Positions 7,943-14,428 of a stretch of 14,771 nt of DNA are shown here, one piece after another; the stretch's first letter is position 1; the number at the start of each line of letters is the position of its first letter. Source of the DNA: an uncultured Eubacteriales bacterium (lineage in GTDB: Bacteria > Bacillota > Clostridia > Oscillospirales > Oscillospiraceae); the NCBI GenBank assembly GCA_902475435.1, contig CABRZL010000046.1, positions 1 to 14,771 on the forward strand. The letters are read 5' to 3'. Both the position numbers and the translations under genes were made by a program. Below the pieces are notes generated by a model. The model was not told the DNA's origin. It ran no database searches and saw only the letters and a list, made by a program, of their open reading frames with translations.

Positions 7943-9640
7943 CTACAAAAATTTAAAGTTATCTGAATAAAAAGACTCCGGCAAAGGAATAGCTCCGGCA
8001 GGCACCGGCTCAATGAAATTTTCCACACTGCCATCGTCAGCTCGCTTTTGGCAGACCCATCCCAGGTATTCCTCATCGTTCCGCCGGGGATAGTCTGTCC
8101 GATAGTGCGCACCCCGGCTCTCCTTTCTGGTCTTTGAGGCCTCCAGATAAAGCCGGGTCAAGGTGATGATTCCCTCCACCTCCTTATACTTCAGCAGATA
8201 GTGGGGATCGGCTGCACCCATCTGAGGCAGGTCTTCACGCTCGATCCGGTCCAGCTCCGCCAAAGCCGCATTGAGACTCTCCTCACTTTTGAGAATGCAT
8301 ACGTCATAGTAGGATATCAGGGTGTTGAGTTTTCTCCAGACATCCTTGGGCTTCAGCGTGCCTTTGCCCATGGGCGCATAGAGCCGTTCCTTCAGCGCCT
8401 GCACCTGGTCTCCCGGCAACGGTTCCAGCGACCAGCTGTCCAGACGATCTGCCAGAGCTTCACCAGCCTTATGGCCTGTAACAGAAGTACTGCATAGGCC
8501 AAAACCGCAGAGATAAATATAATCCAGACTTCTGGCCCGTCCCACCACATAGAGTCCGTCCACGCCGGTGAAACCGGTCTTGTCCGTCACTACGCCGCCA
8601 AGGGCCAGCTGCACTTGGGGAATAAACTCAATATCCTTGTCCTCCAGGAAATTGATGCCCTGGGCTTTGAGCTTGTTGTGATTCATAATCTGATTGCCGG
8701 TCTGAGGCCGGACATGAATCATAGCCTCCTCCGGCAGCTGGCTCAGGTCAAAATAGATGGGACCACGTCCCGCTTTCATCTCCATGGTCATAGCCCGGGT
8801 GATGAAGTTGTTGTCCGTATTGGCGCCAAATACAGGGGAATAGCGATCCATAAATGGCTCCCCTTTAGCATTGACGAACCGCGCTCCCAGGGCCAGATAG
8901 ATGCCCTGTCCCTCCCAGAAGAACAGCTTCGGCGCGTTCATCACTGTCAGTGACTCGAAGTTACGCATCTTCGCCCCGGCTCCAAAGCACATTTTCACCC
9001 ACTCTCCGGTGGAGGTATTACCATTGTATCCGGGCTTCCAGCTGGAATTGCCGCAGGCAATGACCACCGCCTTGGCCTGGAACGTCAGAAAGCATCCGGT
9101 AATGCTGTCAAAGCCTACCGCGCCGATCACCCTTCCGTCCACCTTGACCAGCTCGGTGATCTGAGTCCGGCACATATGCCGGACCTGAAGCCGAAGCATT
9201 TCACGAACCATGGCTTTAGCCATAATTTGGCCGCCGGTACCCTTTTCCTTACAGGGATACAGCCGGCAATGCTCCATACTCCGCTGAGGCACCGGCATAT
9301 ATTCTCCCTGTTCGTTCTTCAGAAACTCATAGTCCATATCCTGGTAGTCCTTCATCCGGGCATAGGAGTCCGCAAAGATGTCCTTCATCTCCTCCTGGTC
9401 GCAAAGCCCGTCCCAATACCAGATCAGGTCCTGGATCCAGGATTCCACCTTTTCCTCCGGGAATACGGCTTCAAAATCGCCGCCGGACAGGGTCATCAGT
9501 CCACCCCAGAGATCCGGTCCCTTGTCCACCAGTAAAACATCCGCATCCGGCTTTTTTTCCTTGATCCGCTTTGCGGTCCACATCCCAGAGGGACCGCAGC
9601 CTACGATTAGCACGTCGGCCGCAATGTTATGTTCTTCCAT
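7943..9640 (-). CDS. FAD-dependent oxidoreductase, fumarate/APS reductase alpha-like (module 1, divergent)
   Basis: A 565-residue flavoprotein of the same superfamily but clearly diverged from the other two in the operon. The N-terminal motif is GCGPSG at residues 14-19, the FAD-contact loop is WGGLMTLSGGD instead of RxSGSGATG, and a GRARSLDYIYLCGFG segment lies where the others have GDxxxN. The C-terminal signature RKESRGAHYR at 505-514 matches the family consensus better than its paralogs do. ATG 9640 has GGGAGGA 7-9 bases upstream and overlaps the end of the ferredoxin gene by 14 bases, so it should be translated with it. No signal peptide is seen. As the first large gene of the operon it may carry out a different step from modules 2 and 3, for example the opposite redox direction or a different intermediate. 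This is inference. Confidence 0.9.
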   Translation of the reverse strand: MEEHNIAADVLIVGCGPSGMWTAKRIKEKKPDADVLLVDKGPDLWGGLMTLSGGDFEAVFPEEKVESWIQDLIWYWDGLCDQEEMKDIFADSYARMKDYQDMDYEFLKNEQGEYMPVPQRSMEHCRLYPCKEKGTGGQIMAKAMVREMLRLQVRHMCRTQITELVKVDGRVIGAVGFDSITGCFLTFQAKAVVIACGNSSWKPGYNGNTSTGEWVKMCFGAGAKMRNFESLTVMNAPKLFFWEGQGIYLALGARFVNAKGEPFMDRYSPVFGANTDNNFITRAMTMEMKAGRGPIYFDLSQLPEEAMIHVRPQTGNQIMNHNKLKAQGINFLEDKDIEFIPQVQLALGGVVTDKTGFTGVDGLYVVGRARSLDYIYLCGFGLCSTSVTGHKAGEALADRLDSWSLEPLPGDQVQALKERLYAPMGKGTLKPKDVWRKLNTLISYYDVCILKSEESLNAALAELDRIEREDLPQMGAADPHYLLKYKEVEGIITLTRLYLEASKTRKESRGAHYRTDYPRRNDEEYLGWVCQKRADDGSVENFIEPVPAGAIPLPESFYSDNFKFL

Positions 9641-9884
9641 CTTTTTGTCCTCCCTGTCTCATCGTTTCCAAAATACCCGGAAAAATCGAGGGTGCTTCCT
9701 CCTTAAAAGGGTGAACAAAAATTGCTCCGGCAGGACAGCTGCGCTCACAGAGATAGCAGGTCATACAGTCATCCGGATAAGCAATCACCGCCTTGCCTTC
9801 CATCAGGCGGAACACATCCAGGGGACATTTGCTGACACAGGTACCGCAACCGGTACATTTTTGCATATCAATTGCAGAAATCAT
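9627..9884 (-). CDS. Two-cluster 4Fe-4S ferredoxin subunit (module 1)
   Basis: An 85-residue ferredoxin subunit, first gene of the operon. The ligands are C10-x2-C13-x2-C16-x3-C20-P and C40-x2-C43-x2-C46-x3-C50-P, a classical 2[4Fe-4S] pattern. The second motif reads CMTCYLC instead of the CWHCRAC of the other two, and the tail is longer and basic. ATG 9884 is preferred because GAGGTG lies 7-8 bases upstream; a TTG two codons earlier sits almost on that site. The gene overlaps the next flavoprotein by 14 bases and should supply or drain its electrons. Confidence 0.9.
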   Translation of the reverse strand: MISAIDMQKCTGCGTCVSKCPLDVFRLMEGKAVIAYPDDCMTCYLCERSCPAGAIFVHPFKEEAPSIFPGILETMRQGGQKDGRT

Positions 9885-9919
9885 ATCCAAACACCTCTTT
9901 TAAACTTATTCTCAAAGAA

Positions 9920-9949
9920 ATCATACCATGGTCCACAGTTGCCCGACAA
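9920..9949 (-). promoter_or_regulatory. Predicted promoter of the eight-gene redox operon
   Basis: On the minus strand TTGTCG (9944-9949) and TATGAT (9920-9925) are separated by 18 bases, giving a start near 9913 and a leader of about 29 bases before ATG 9884. The -35 element is weak (4 of 6) and lies just beyond the T-tail of the lysR terminator, as expected for an activator-dependent promoter. A short dyad TTCT-N3-AGAA (9909-9919) covers the predicted start. Confidence 0.5.
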
Positions 9950-9957
9950 ACAACAAA

Positions 9958-9996
9958 GCTGTGCCAGACACAACGTTTTGTTGTGTCTGGCACAGC
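9958..9996 (-). terminator. lysR terminator, possibly also an operator
   Basis: Two perfect 17-bp arms (9958-9974, 9980-9996) surround a 5-base loop, followed on the minus strand by TTTGTTGTTTG. It begins 21 bases after the lysR stop, so it is a textbook intrinsic terminator separating lysR from the operon. Each arm also contains TGTG-N5-CACA (9960-9972 and 9982-9994), a symmetrical T-N11-A box of the kind LysR regulators bind, at about -53 and -75 from the predicted operon start. Confidence 0.9.
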
Positions 9997-10017
9997 AAAT
10001 CCTAACTCAAGCGTATT

Positions 10018-10941
10018 TCAAGCTTTCATCTGATACTCCCGACATCGGCGCAGCTCCTCTTCCACCAGTTTAACAATACATTTCGTCACAGGGTTTTCCA
10101 GGGCCTCCAGCCTATATACGCAGCCATACGCGATCTCCACTGTGTGCTCCAAAGGCACCCGAACCGTGTGGGTCTCCGGCAGATAGTAGTCCAGGAAATC
10201 TGATGTAATGCCTGCCGCCATTCCCTTAGAAATCATATTGCGGCAGAGGTCATAGTTCGTGGTATGAACCACCACCTTGGAGGCCGCCTCTCCCAAAAGA
10301 TGTTCCATCATGATGGTTTCCGTATTATGGAGCGCCACTGGAATATTTGTCAGTTCCTCCAGAGATATGGCCGTCTTTTTTGCAAGAACACTGTCCTGTC
10401 GGACATTCAACATCAGCTTGTCCCACAGCTTGGGTTCAAAGCATACAGAAGGATCTTTCAGGCGATGCGTCTCCCGCAGCAAAAAATCCGCAATGCTGAG
10501 AATCCCGATGGCATTGGCCCCCAACTCTACTTCGTCAGCGATTTTCGGGGGCAGTGTCTCGATCACATTGAACTTGACCGTGGGATACTCTTGATACAGG
10601 GACAGAAAGATCTTCGGCAGCAGCGTAATACAGATCACCGGCGTGGCATAAATCACATAATCGGTTTCTTTCAGCGCTGAAGACTGATATTGATTGATAT
10701 CCCGCAGCATAGACGCGTAGCTTCCGCAGATCTCACCGGCGTGTTCCACCACTTTTTTCCCGATGGCAGTGAGCTCAATGGTATTGTTTCTCCGCAGAAA
10801 CAGCGTAACATCCAGTTCCTTCTCCAAATTATTGATGATCCTGCTGAGCCCCTGCTGAGTAATGTACATTTGTTCAGCAGCACGGCTGATGGACTGAAGT
10901 TCCACTACCTTCAGCAGATATTGCAGATCCGTCAATCTCAT
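10018..10941 (-). CDS. LysR-type transcriptional regulator
   Basis: A 307-residue regulator. Residues 1-60 form the winged helix-turn-helix of the LysR family (MRLTDLQYLLKVVE, SISRAAEQMYITQQGLSR, LEKEL, LFLRR), followed by a linker helix and a two-lobed effector-binding domain of about 210 residues. The length is normal for the family. ATG 10941 is chosen because AAAGGAG lies 7 bases upstream and the HTH begins at once; an in-frame start at 11019 would add 26 unrelated residues. It is transcribed in the same direction as the operon it probably controls, not divergently, and is separated from it by a strong terminator. It has its own promoter at 11045-11073 and likely autoregulates through dyads there. 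The effector, probably the operon's substrate or a relative, is unknown. Confidence 0.95.
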   Translation of the reverse strand: MRLTDLQYLLKVVELQSISRAAEQMYITQQGLSRIINNLEKELDVTLFLRRNNTIELTAIGKKVVEHAGEICGSYASMLRDINQYQSSALKETDYVIYATPVICITLLPKIFLSLYQEYPTVKFNVIETLPPKIADEVELGANAIGILSIADFLLRETHRLKDPSVCFEPKLWDKLMLNVRQDSVLAKKTAISLEELTNIPVALHNTETIMMEHLLGEAASKVVVHTTNYDLCRNMISKGMAAGITSDFLDYYLPETHTVRVPLEHTVEIAYGCVYRLEALENPVTKCIVKLVEEELRRCREYQMKA

Positions 10942-11000
10942 GCTTCCGCTCCTTTCTACATCCATGCATTCCTTATTTCCGATAAAACCGTGTATCACGC

Positions 11001-11020
11001 CACAAGTTGTGCATCTCACA
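11001..11020. promoter_or_regulatory. Candidate LysR box in the lysR leader
   Basis: An 11-bp palindrome CACAAGTTGTG (11001-11011) overlaps TGTG-N5-CACA (11008-11020), the same T-N11-A pattern as in both arms of the lysR terminator. It lies about 18-37 bases downstream of the predicted lysR start, where a bound protein could repress its own gene. Confidence 0.35.
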
Positions 11021-11044
11021 CTGTCCCTCGGTCATAGTATTTAC

Positions 11045-11073
11045 AGTATACGTCAGGGACTCATTTCCAGCAA
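11045..11073 (-). promoter_or_regulatory. Predicted lysR promoter
   Basis: On the minus strand TTGCTG (11068-11073) and TATACT (11045-11050) are spaced by exactly 17 bases, a good sigma-70-type match. The start is predicted near 11038, leaving a leader of about 97 bases before ATG 10941. Confidence 0.65.
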
Positions 11074-11354
11074 GAGGCCGTACAAATTTTTGTCTGCCTT
11101 TAGAACACACACTTGTGAACAATGTCAAGATGTTCACAAACTTTCCTTATGTGTAGCGGCTGATAATCCTTGTCTTCCACACAGATGTTTACAATTAAGA
11201 TGCTGACGGTCCGCTATATTTGCCGTTGACTGGAGTATCCATAATGAATGTTATGGCACAATCCACGAGGCGTTAGGGCAGGATTTCCTCATTGAGACAC
11301 ATATGGGCTGTCCAATGTCTCCGCCTCCTACCGTAGCTGCCACGTTTAGAACAT
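11051..11354. other. Gene-free stretch upstream of lysR
   Basis: No open frame with a ribosome binding site was found on either strand. The right side (11074-11200) holds the dyad and half-sites described separately. From 11200 to 11354 nothing was recognised, and the + strand reading frame of the remnant at 11355-11621 is closed by a stop at 11334. Confidence 0.6.
11113..11194. promoter_or_regulatory. Operator-like dyad and extra half-site upstream of lysR
   Basis: TTGTGAACA (11113-11121) and TGTTCACAA (11131-11139) form a perfect 9-bp dyad with a 9-base centre. The half-site recurs with one change as AGATGTTTACAA at 11183-11194 (compare AGATGTTCACAA at 11128-11139), 55 bases away, about five helical turns. 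The dyad centre is near -88 of the predicted lysR start. No T-run follows on either strand, so protein binding is likelier than termination. Confidence 0.5.
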
Positions 11355-11621
11355 GTGCTGCCACAAAAACCTGAAATTCTTCACCGATGGCAGCTGTACG
11401 GCATCCCTGTCAAAGGCGTCACTTACACAAATAAGGCTGGCGCGGTGCAGCTTCTGTTTGTAGGCAATGTGGTCATGGCAACAGATATGCGTCCCCATCA
11501 GATGAATACCACCGTACCCTACGATTCGGCCTACCGGTTCTACACCATTGTCGACTGCAGTAAAGCGGCCAACGTGCAGAAAGTAATTCAGACGGCCTTC
11601 ACCACAGCAATCGGGATTTAG
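11355..11621 (+). pseudogene. 3' remnant of an unidentified gene
   Basis: An 88-codon frame that opens with GTG, has no ribosome binding site, and is closed upstream by a stop at 11334. Codon use from about residue 15 onward looks like real coding sequence, with varied residues and GC-rich third positions. The stop at 11619 is followed 19 bases later by a hairpin with a GTTTTAT tail in the same direction, as at the end of a genuine gene. The product (YGIPVKGVTYTNKAG, then LLFVGNVVMATDMRP) is not recognised. It is most likely the C-terminal remnant of a deleted gene; a short intact gene is possible but unsupported. Confidence 0.4.
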
Positions 11622-11640
11622 CAATAAAAACTTATAGAAC

Positions 11641-11682
11641 AATTGCCAAATGCCCCCGGAATTTGGCAATTCCGGGGGCATT
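11641..11682. terminator. Two-way terminator built of two interleaved palindromes
   Basis: Arms 11649-11662 and 11669-11682 form a 14-bp GC-rich stem with a 6-base loop, followed on the + strand by GTTTTAT: a good terminator for the remnant at 11355-11621. A second perfect 11-bp palindrome (11641-11651 with 11661-11671) uses the loop and arm of the first. It precedes GTTCTATAAGTTTTT on the minus strand, downstream of the Old Yellow Enzyme gene. The two stems cannot fully form together. Confidence 0.8.
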
Positions 11683-11696
11683 GTTTTATATCTCAT

Positions 11697-13751
11697 TTAA
11701 ATCTGGCTTGCCGCCGCGTATGCCGCACGGGTACACTCATACACCCGCCCTGGCTTGTCACAGTCTCCGATGACAAAGAATTGGGGCGCACAGTCACTAT
11801 ATGAAAGAGCAGTACTCGTTTCGCCAGCCACACCACCGCAGACCACAACACTGTCACAGGTTATGGTATATGTCCCATCCTCCGGATAGGCGCTCTGCTT
11901 GCCGTTCTTTTCCGGCATAAGCATCACGGGTATTGGGGACATTCCTCCCATGGGCTTTGGTGGCACAGGCTTTTTAATAGTAAAGGTCACATGGTTCGCA
12001 TCAACCGCCGTGGTCGTAGCGTTGCAGGCAAATTGAAAATTCTCCTGTTCCGAGTAATAGGTCCTGAGTCCGGAGATATAGTGGATCTGGTTGGCATCAG
12101 TCGCAAGTTCCTTCTGCCGACTTAGTACAGTCACGTTATGTCCATGTTCGCAAAGATAAAGTGCTGTTTCCACGCCCGTCTCGCTACCGCCCACAACGAC
12201 GACATGTTTGCCCAGTTTTTCCTCATTCCCAAACACATCTATGGGACTCCAAATTCCGGATGCATCATCGCCGGGAATTCCCGGCTTTTTCGGCACAGCG
12301 CCCAGAGCGGCAATCACCGCATCAAAGTTCTCGCCGGAGATATCCTCCGGTGTGGGGGCGTAGCCAAGCCGCACATCAATCCCCTGTTTATTCATCTGAT
12401 AGATCAGCCAATCCTTATAGTTTTTCAGAGGCCATTTAAAAGATGCATAATCTGCATGAATCAATTGTCCGCCCAGTACCTCCTTTTTCTCAAACAGCGT
12501 CACTTCATGGCCCCGCTGCCGCGCTACCAATGCCGCCCGCATACCAGCAGGACCGCCGCCAATCACAGCTACTTTTTTCACAGTCTTAGCAGGCGGCGCC
12601 AGCAGATCCTTGCGGCCATAAAGTCCCATCTCCGGATTGACCGAGCAAAAGCTGAACCAGGGGCCGTCAAAATTGATGCCATGGCAGTTATTACAACGAA
12701 TACACGGGGTAATGTCATCGGCTCTTCCTTCTATGATCTTATCATAGTAATCAAAATCGCAGATGAAGCTACGGCACATGGCTGCCATATCCATTTTCCC
12801 CTCGGCAATCCACTTTTCAAGCAGATCGGGATTTTGAAAACCGCCATTAGGCGCGGTAATAACCCGGACTCCAGCCTTTTTGATGGCCTCAGAGTATGCC
12901 AGTGTGATTGGCGCATCTTCCACAGAGTTCAGCCCGGTGGTATGGGCCAGATCGCCATTGACTGCACGAAGCTGGACGATATCCACACACCCTTCGCAGC
13001 TTCTCAGCAACGCAATAGTATCTTCTATGGTATAACCGCCGGGAATTCCCTCCTCCCCTGAGAACTGCAGCTCCACCAAGAATCGTTTGCCGCAGGCATC
13101 CTTAATGGCATGTACCAATTCCTGAATCAGCCGGCAGCGGTTTTCCAAGCTGCCGCCGTATTCATCTGTGCGCCGGTTTACCAGCGGCGAAAATGCATTG
13201 GCAAAAATGGATGCTTGATAACTTGCATAGATGTTGACACCGTCGTAACCAAGGCTTTGATAGAGCTTACAGGTATCAACCCACTCCTGAATCATTGCTT
13301 TGATCTCATCTTTCGTAATCTCTCGACCAAGCGCCATACCCATAGGGGCCCCTAGCTTGCCTGCTAGTTCCGGGGTCACTTCGCTGATGTTGACCCCGGC
13401 AGGTTGAAGCCGTTGAATGTTAATGAAAGCCCTGGAGCCATAGTAATGGATCATGTTGGAGATCTGCGTCATTGCGTTGAAAGTAGCAGGGTTATCAATG
13501 TCCCACATTGTCATATGGGCGCTGTCCCCTTTCATCTCTTTTCGGTCCCGCAGTTTTGCCATGCCCTTAACAGTAACTACAGCAGCACCGTTTTTGGCAA
13601 GTCCAGCATAGTAGCGAATGACATTTTCACTGGGGAACTCCTCTTGGGCCTGCATAAAATGGGGCAGTCCTTTCGTACCGTAGAGGCGATTCTTCAGCAC
13701 GACTCCCTGAACCAGCAAGGGGCTTTGTACATTTGGATAAGCTTTTTTCAT
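11697..13751 (-). CDS. Old Yellow Enzyme-type FMN/4Fe-4S/FAD NAD(P)H reductase (separate unit)
   Basis: A 684-residue paralog of the reductase at 4062-5996, from the same 2,4-dienoyl-CoA reductase / trimethylamine dehydrogenase / BaiCD group. It has an FMN barrel to about residue 345 with DEYGGSLENR, a [4Fe-4S] site at C350-x2-C353-x2-C356-x12-C369, GGGPAGM at 398-404, and an NAD(P)H motif VVVVGGSETG around 523. It is about 40 residues longer than its paralog; one visible insertion, rich in Pro, Lys and Met, lies near residues 600-630 (PVPPKPMGGMSPIPVMLMPE). The barrel motif normally reading HGYL reads YASYQASIFANAF, again without Tyr at the usual place. ATG 13751 is preferred because AAGGAG lies 9 bases upstream; ATG 13757, two codons earlier, is only 3 bases from it. 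It forms its own unit with a promoter and palindromes upstream and a terminator downstream. Confidence 0.9.
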   Translation of the reverse strand: MKKAYPNVQSPLLVQGVVLKNRLYGTKGLPHFMQAQEEFPSENVIRYYAGLAKNGAAVVTVKGMAKLRDRKEMKGDSAHMTMWDIDNPATFNAMTQISNMIHYYGSRAFINIQRLQPAGVNISEVTPELAGKLGAPMGMALGREITKDEIKAMIQEWVDTCKLYQSLGYDGVNIYASYQASIFANAFSPLVNRRTDEYGGSLENRCRLIQELVHAIKDACGKRFLVELQFSGEEGIPGGYTIEDTIALLRSCEGCVDIVQLRAVNGDLAHTTGLNSVEDAPITLAYSEAIKKAGVRVITAPNGGFQNPDLLEKWIAEGKMDMAAMCRSFICDFDYYDKIIEGRADDITPCIRCNNCHGINFDGPWFSFCSVNPEMGLYGRKDLLAPPAKTVKKVAVIGGGPAGMRAALVARQRGHEVTLFEKKEVLGGQLIHADYASFKWPLKNYKDWLIYQMNKQGIDVRLGYAPTPEDISGENFDAVIAALGAVPKKPGIPGDDASGIWSPIDVFGNEEKLGKHVVVVGGSETGVETALYLCEHGHNVTVLSRQKELATDANQIHYISGLRTYYSEQENFQFACNATTTAVDANHVTFTIKKPVPPKPMGGMSPIPVMLMPEKNGKQSAYPEDGTYTITCDSVVVCGGVAGETSTALSYSDCAPQFFVIGDCDKPGRVYECTRAAYAAASQI

Positions 13752-13823
13752 CTGCATTTACTCCTTCCAGTTATCTGACCATTCATCGGTCGAATACATT
13801 ACGGGGAATTGCTTTCAAATCTA

Positions 13824-13852
13824 ATTGTATCACAGATCATCTCCATGGTAAA
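13824..13852 (-). promoter_or_regulatory. Predicted promoter of the separate Old Yellow Enzyme gene
   Basis: On the minus strand TTTACC (13847-13852) and TACAAT (13824-13829) are spaced by 17 bases, placing the start near 13817 with a leader of about 66 bases. The -35 element is poor, which fits activation from the palindromes immediately upstream. Confidence 0.45.
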
Positions 13853-13865
13853 TTCAATATAATTG

Positions 13866-13901
13866 TTTTTTCATGGAAAAAATTATTTTCATCTTGGAAA
13901 A
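13866..13901. promoter_or_regulatory. Two T-N11-A type palindromes upstream of the promoter
   Basis: TTTTTTC-ATG-GAAAAAA (13866-13882) is a 7-bp dyad containing a symmetrical T-N11-A box. TTTTC-N6-GAAAA (13886-13901) is a looser copy 20 bases further out. They are centred at about -57 and -76 of the predicted start, the usual binding range of LysR activators. They do not share the TGTG/CACA core seen near lysR, and AT-rich sequence favours chance dyads. Confidence 0.4.
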
Positions 13902-13971
13902 CAGGATGAGTTATTCATCTATTTATTTTCTGACTATACTTGTTGACTCCCAAAATTTCTTTTTAATCGTG

Positions 13972-14105
13972 CAGTCACAGTAATATACCGATAGATGATC
14001 GATTCTGAGGAAACCAATTAATCAACGACATCAAAAACCGCACCTTTCTTTTCGCATACACCATGTTATTTCTCTAATTCCGTTTCGAGTAGAATACTGT
14101 GACTG
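13972..14105. repeat. 134-bp segment bounded by 11-bp inverted repeats
   Basis: CAGTCACAGTA (13972-13982) and TACTGTGACTG (14095-14105) are perfect inverted copies. The enclosed sequence is AT-rich and has no coding frame. It may be a small non-autonomous element or a pair of distant binding sites. No clear target-site duplication flanks it. Confidence 0.4.
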
Positions 14106-14428
14106 ATTACTACAATTTCTTACTCCGGTATTTCCAGCAGGCTCGAGGTTAAATCAATGATTGCTCGTTACATCAGCTATTACATCTACAGGTTTCAGTC
14201 TGATCAACGACGGCTTTCCTCGACTGGTATACTGCACACGGTATCCGGAACGGAAAGATGCGGTGGCCCGACCGTGAAGGTACCGCAGATAGCATCTGCC
14301 TGACAGTGGGGCAATGGTACATGGGGTTCATAACAAATATTTCCATCTTTGCAAAATCCTTATACTTTGACACTCAGCAAATATGAACCGCTCCAGCAAA
14401 AACGGACAATAGACAAAATACCCCATGA
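14106..14428. other. Unrecognised non-coding stretch
   Basis: Several short frames occur on both strands, the longest being 66 codons at 14173-14373 on the minus strand with a GTG start and no ribosome binding site. None resembles a known protein. The stretch may contain decayed sequence next to the transposon. Confidence 0.5.

Noticed and set aside
11346..11696. Minus-strand frame of 116 codons between the reductase gene and lysR.
   Set aside because: It runs through the terminator hairpins, starts inside them and is antisense to the more coding-like + strand remnant.
14173..14373. Minus-strand frame of 66 codons in the right-hand gene-free stretch.
   Set aside because: GTG start without a ribosome binding site and no recognisable similarity.
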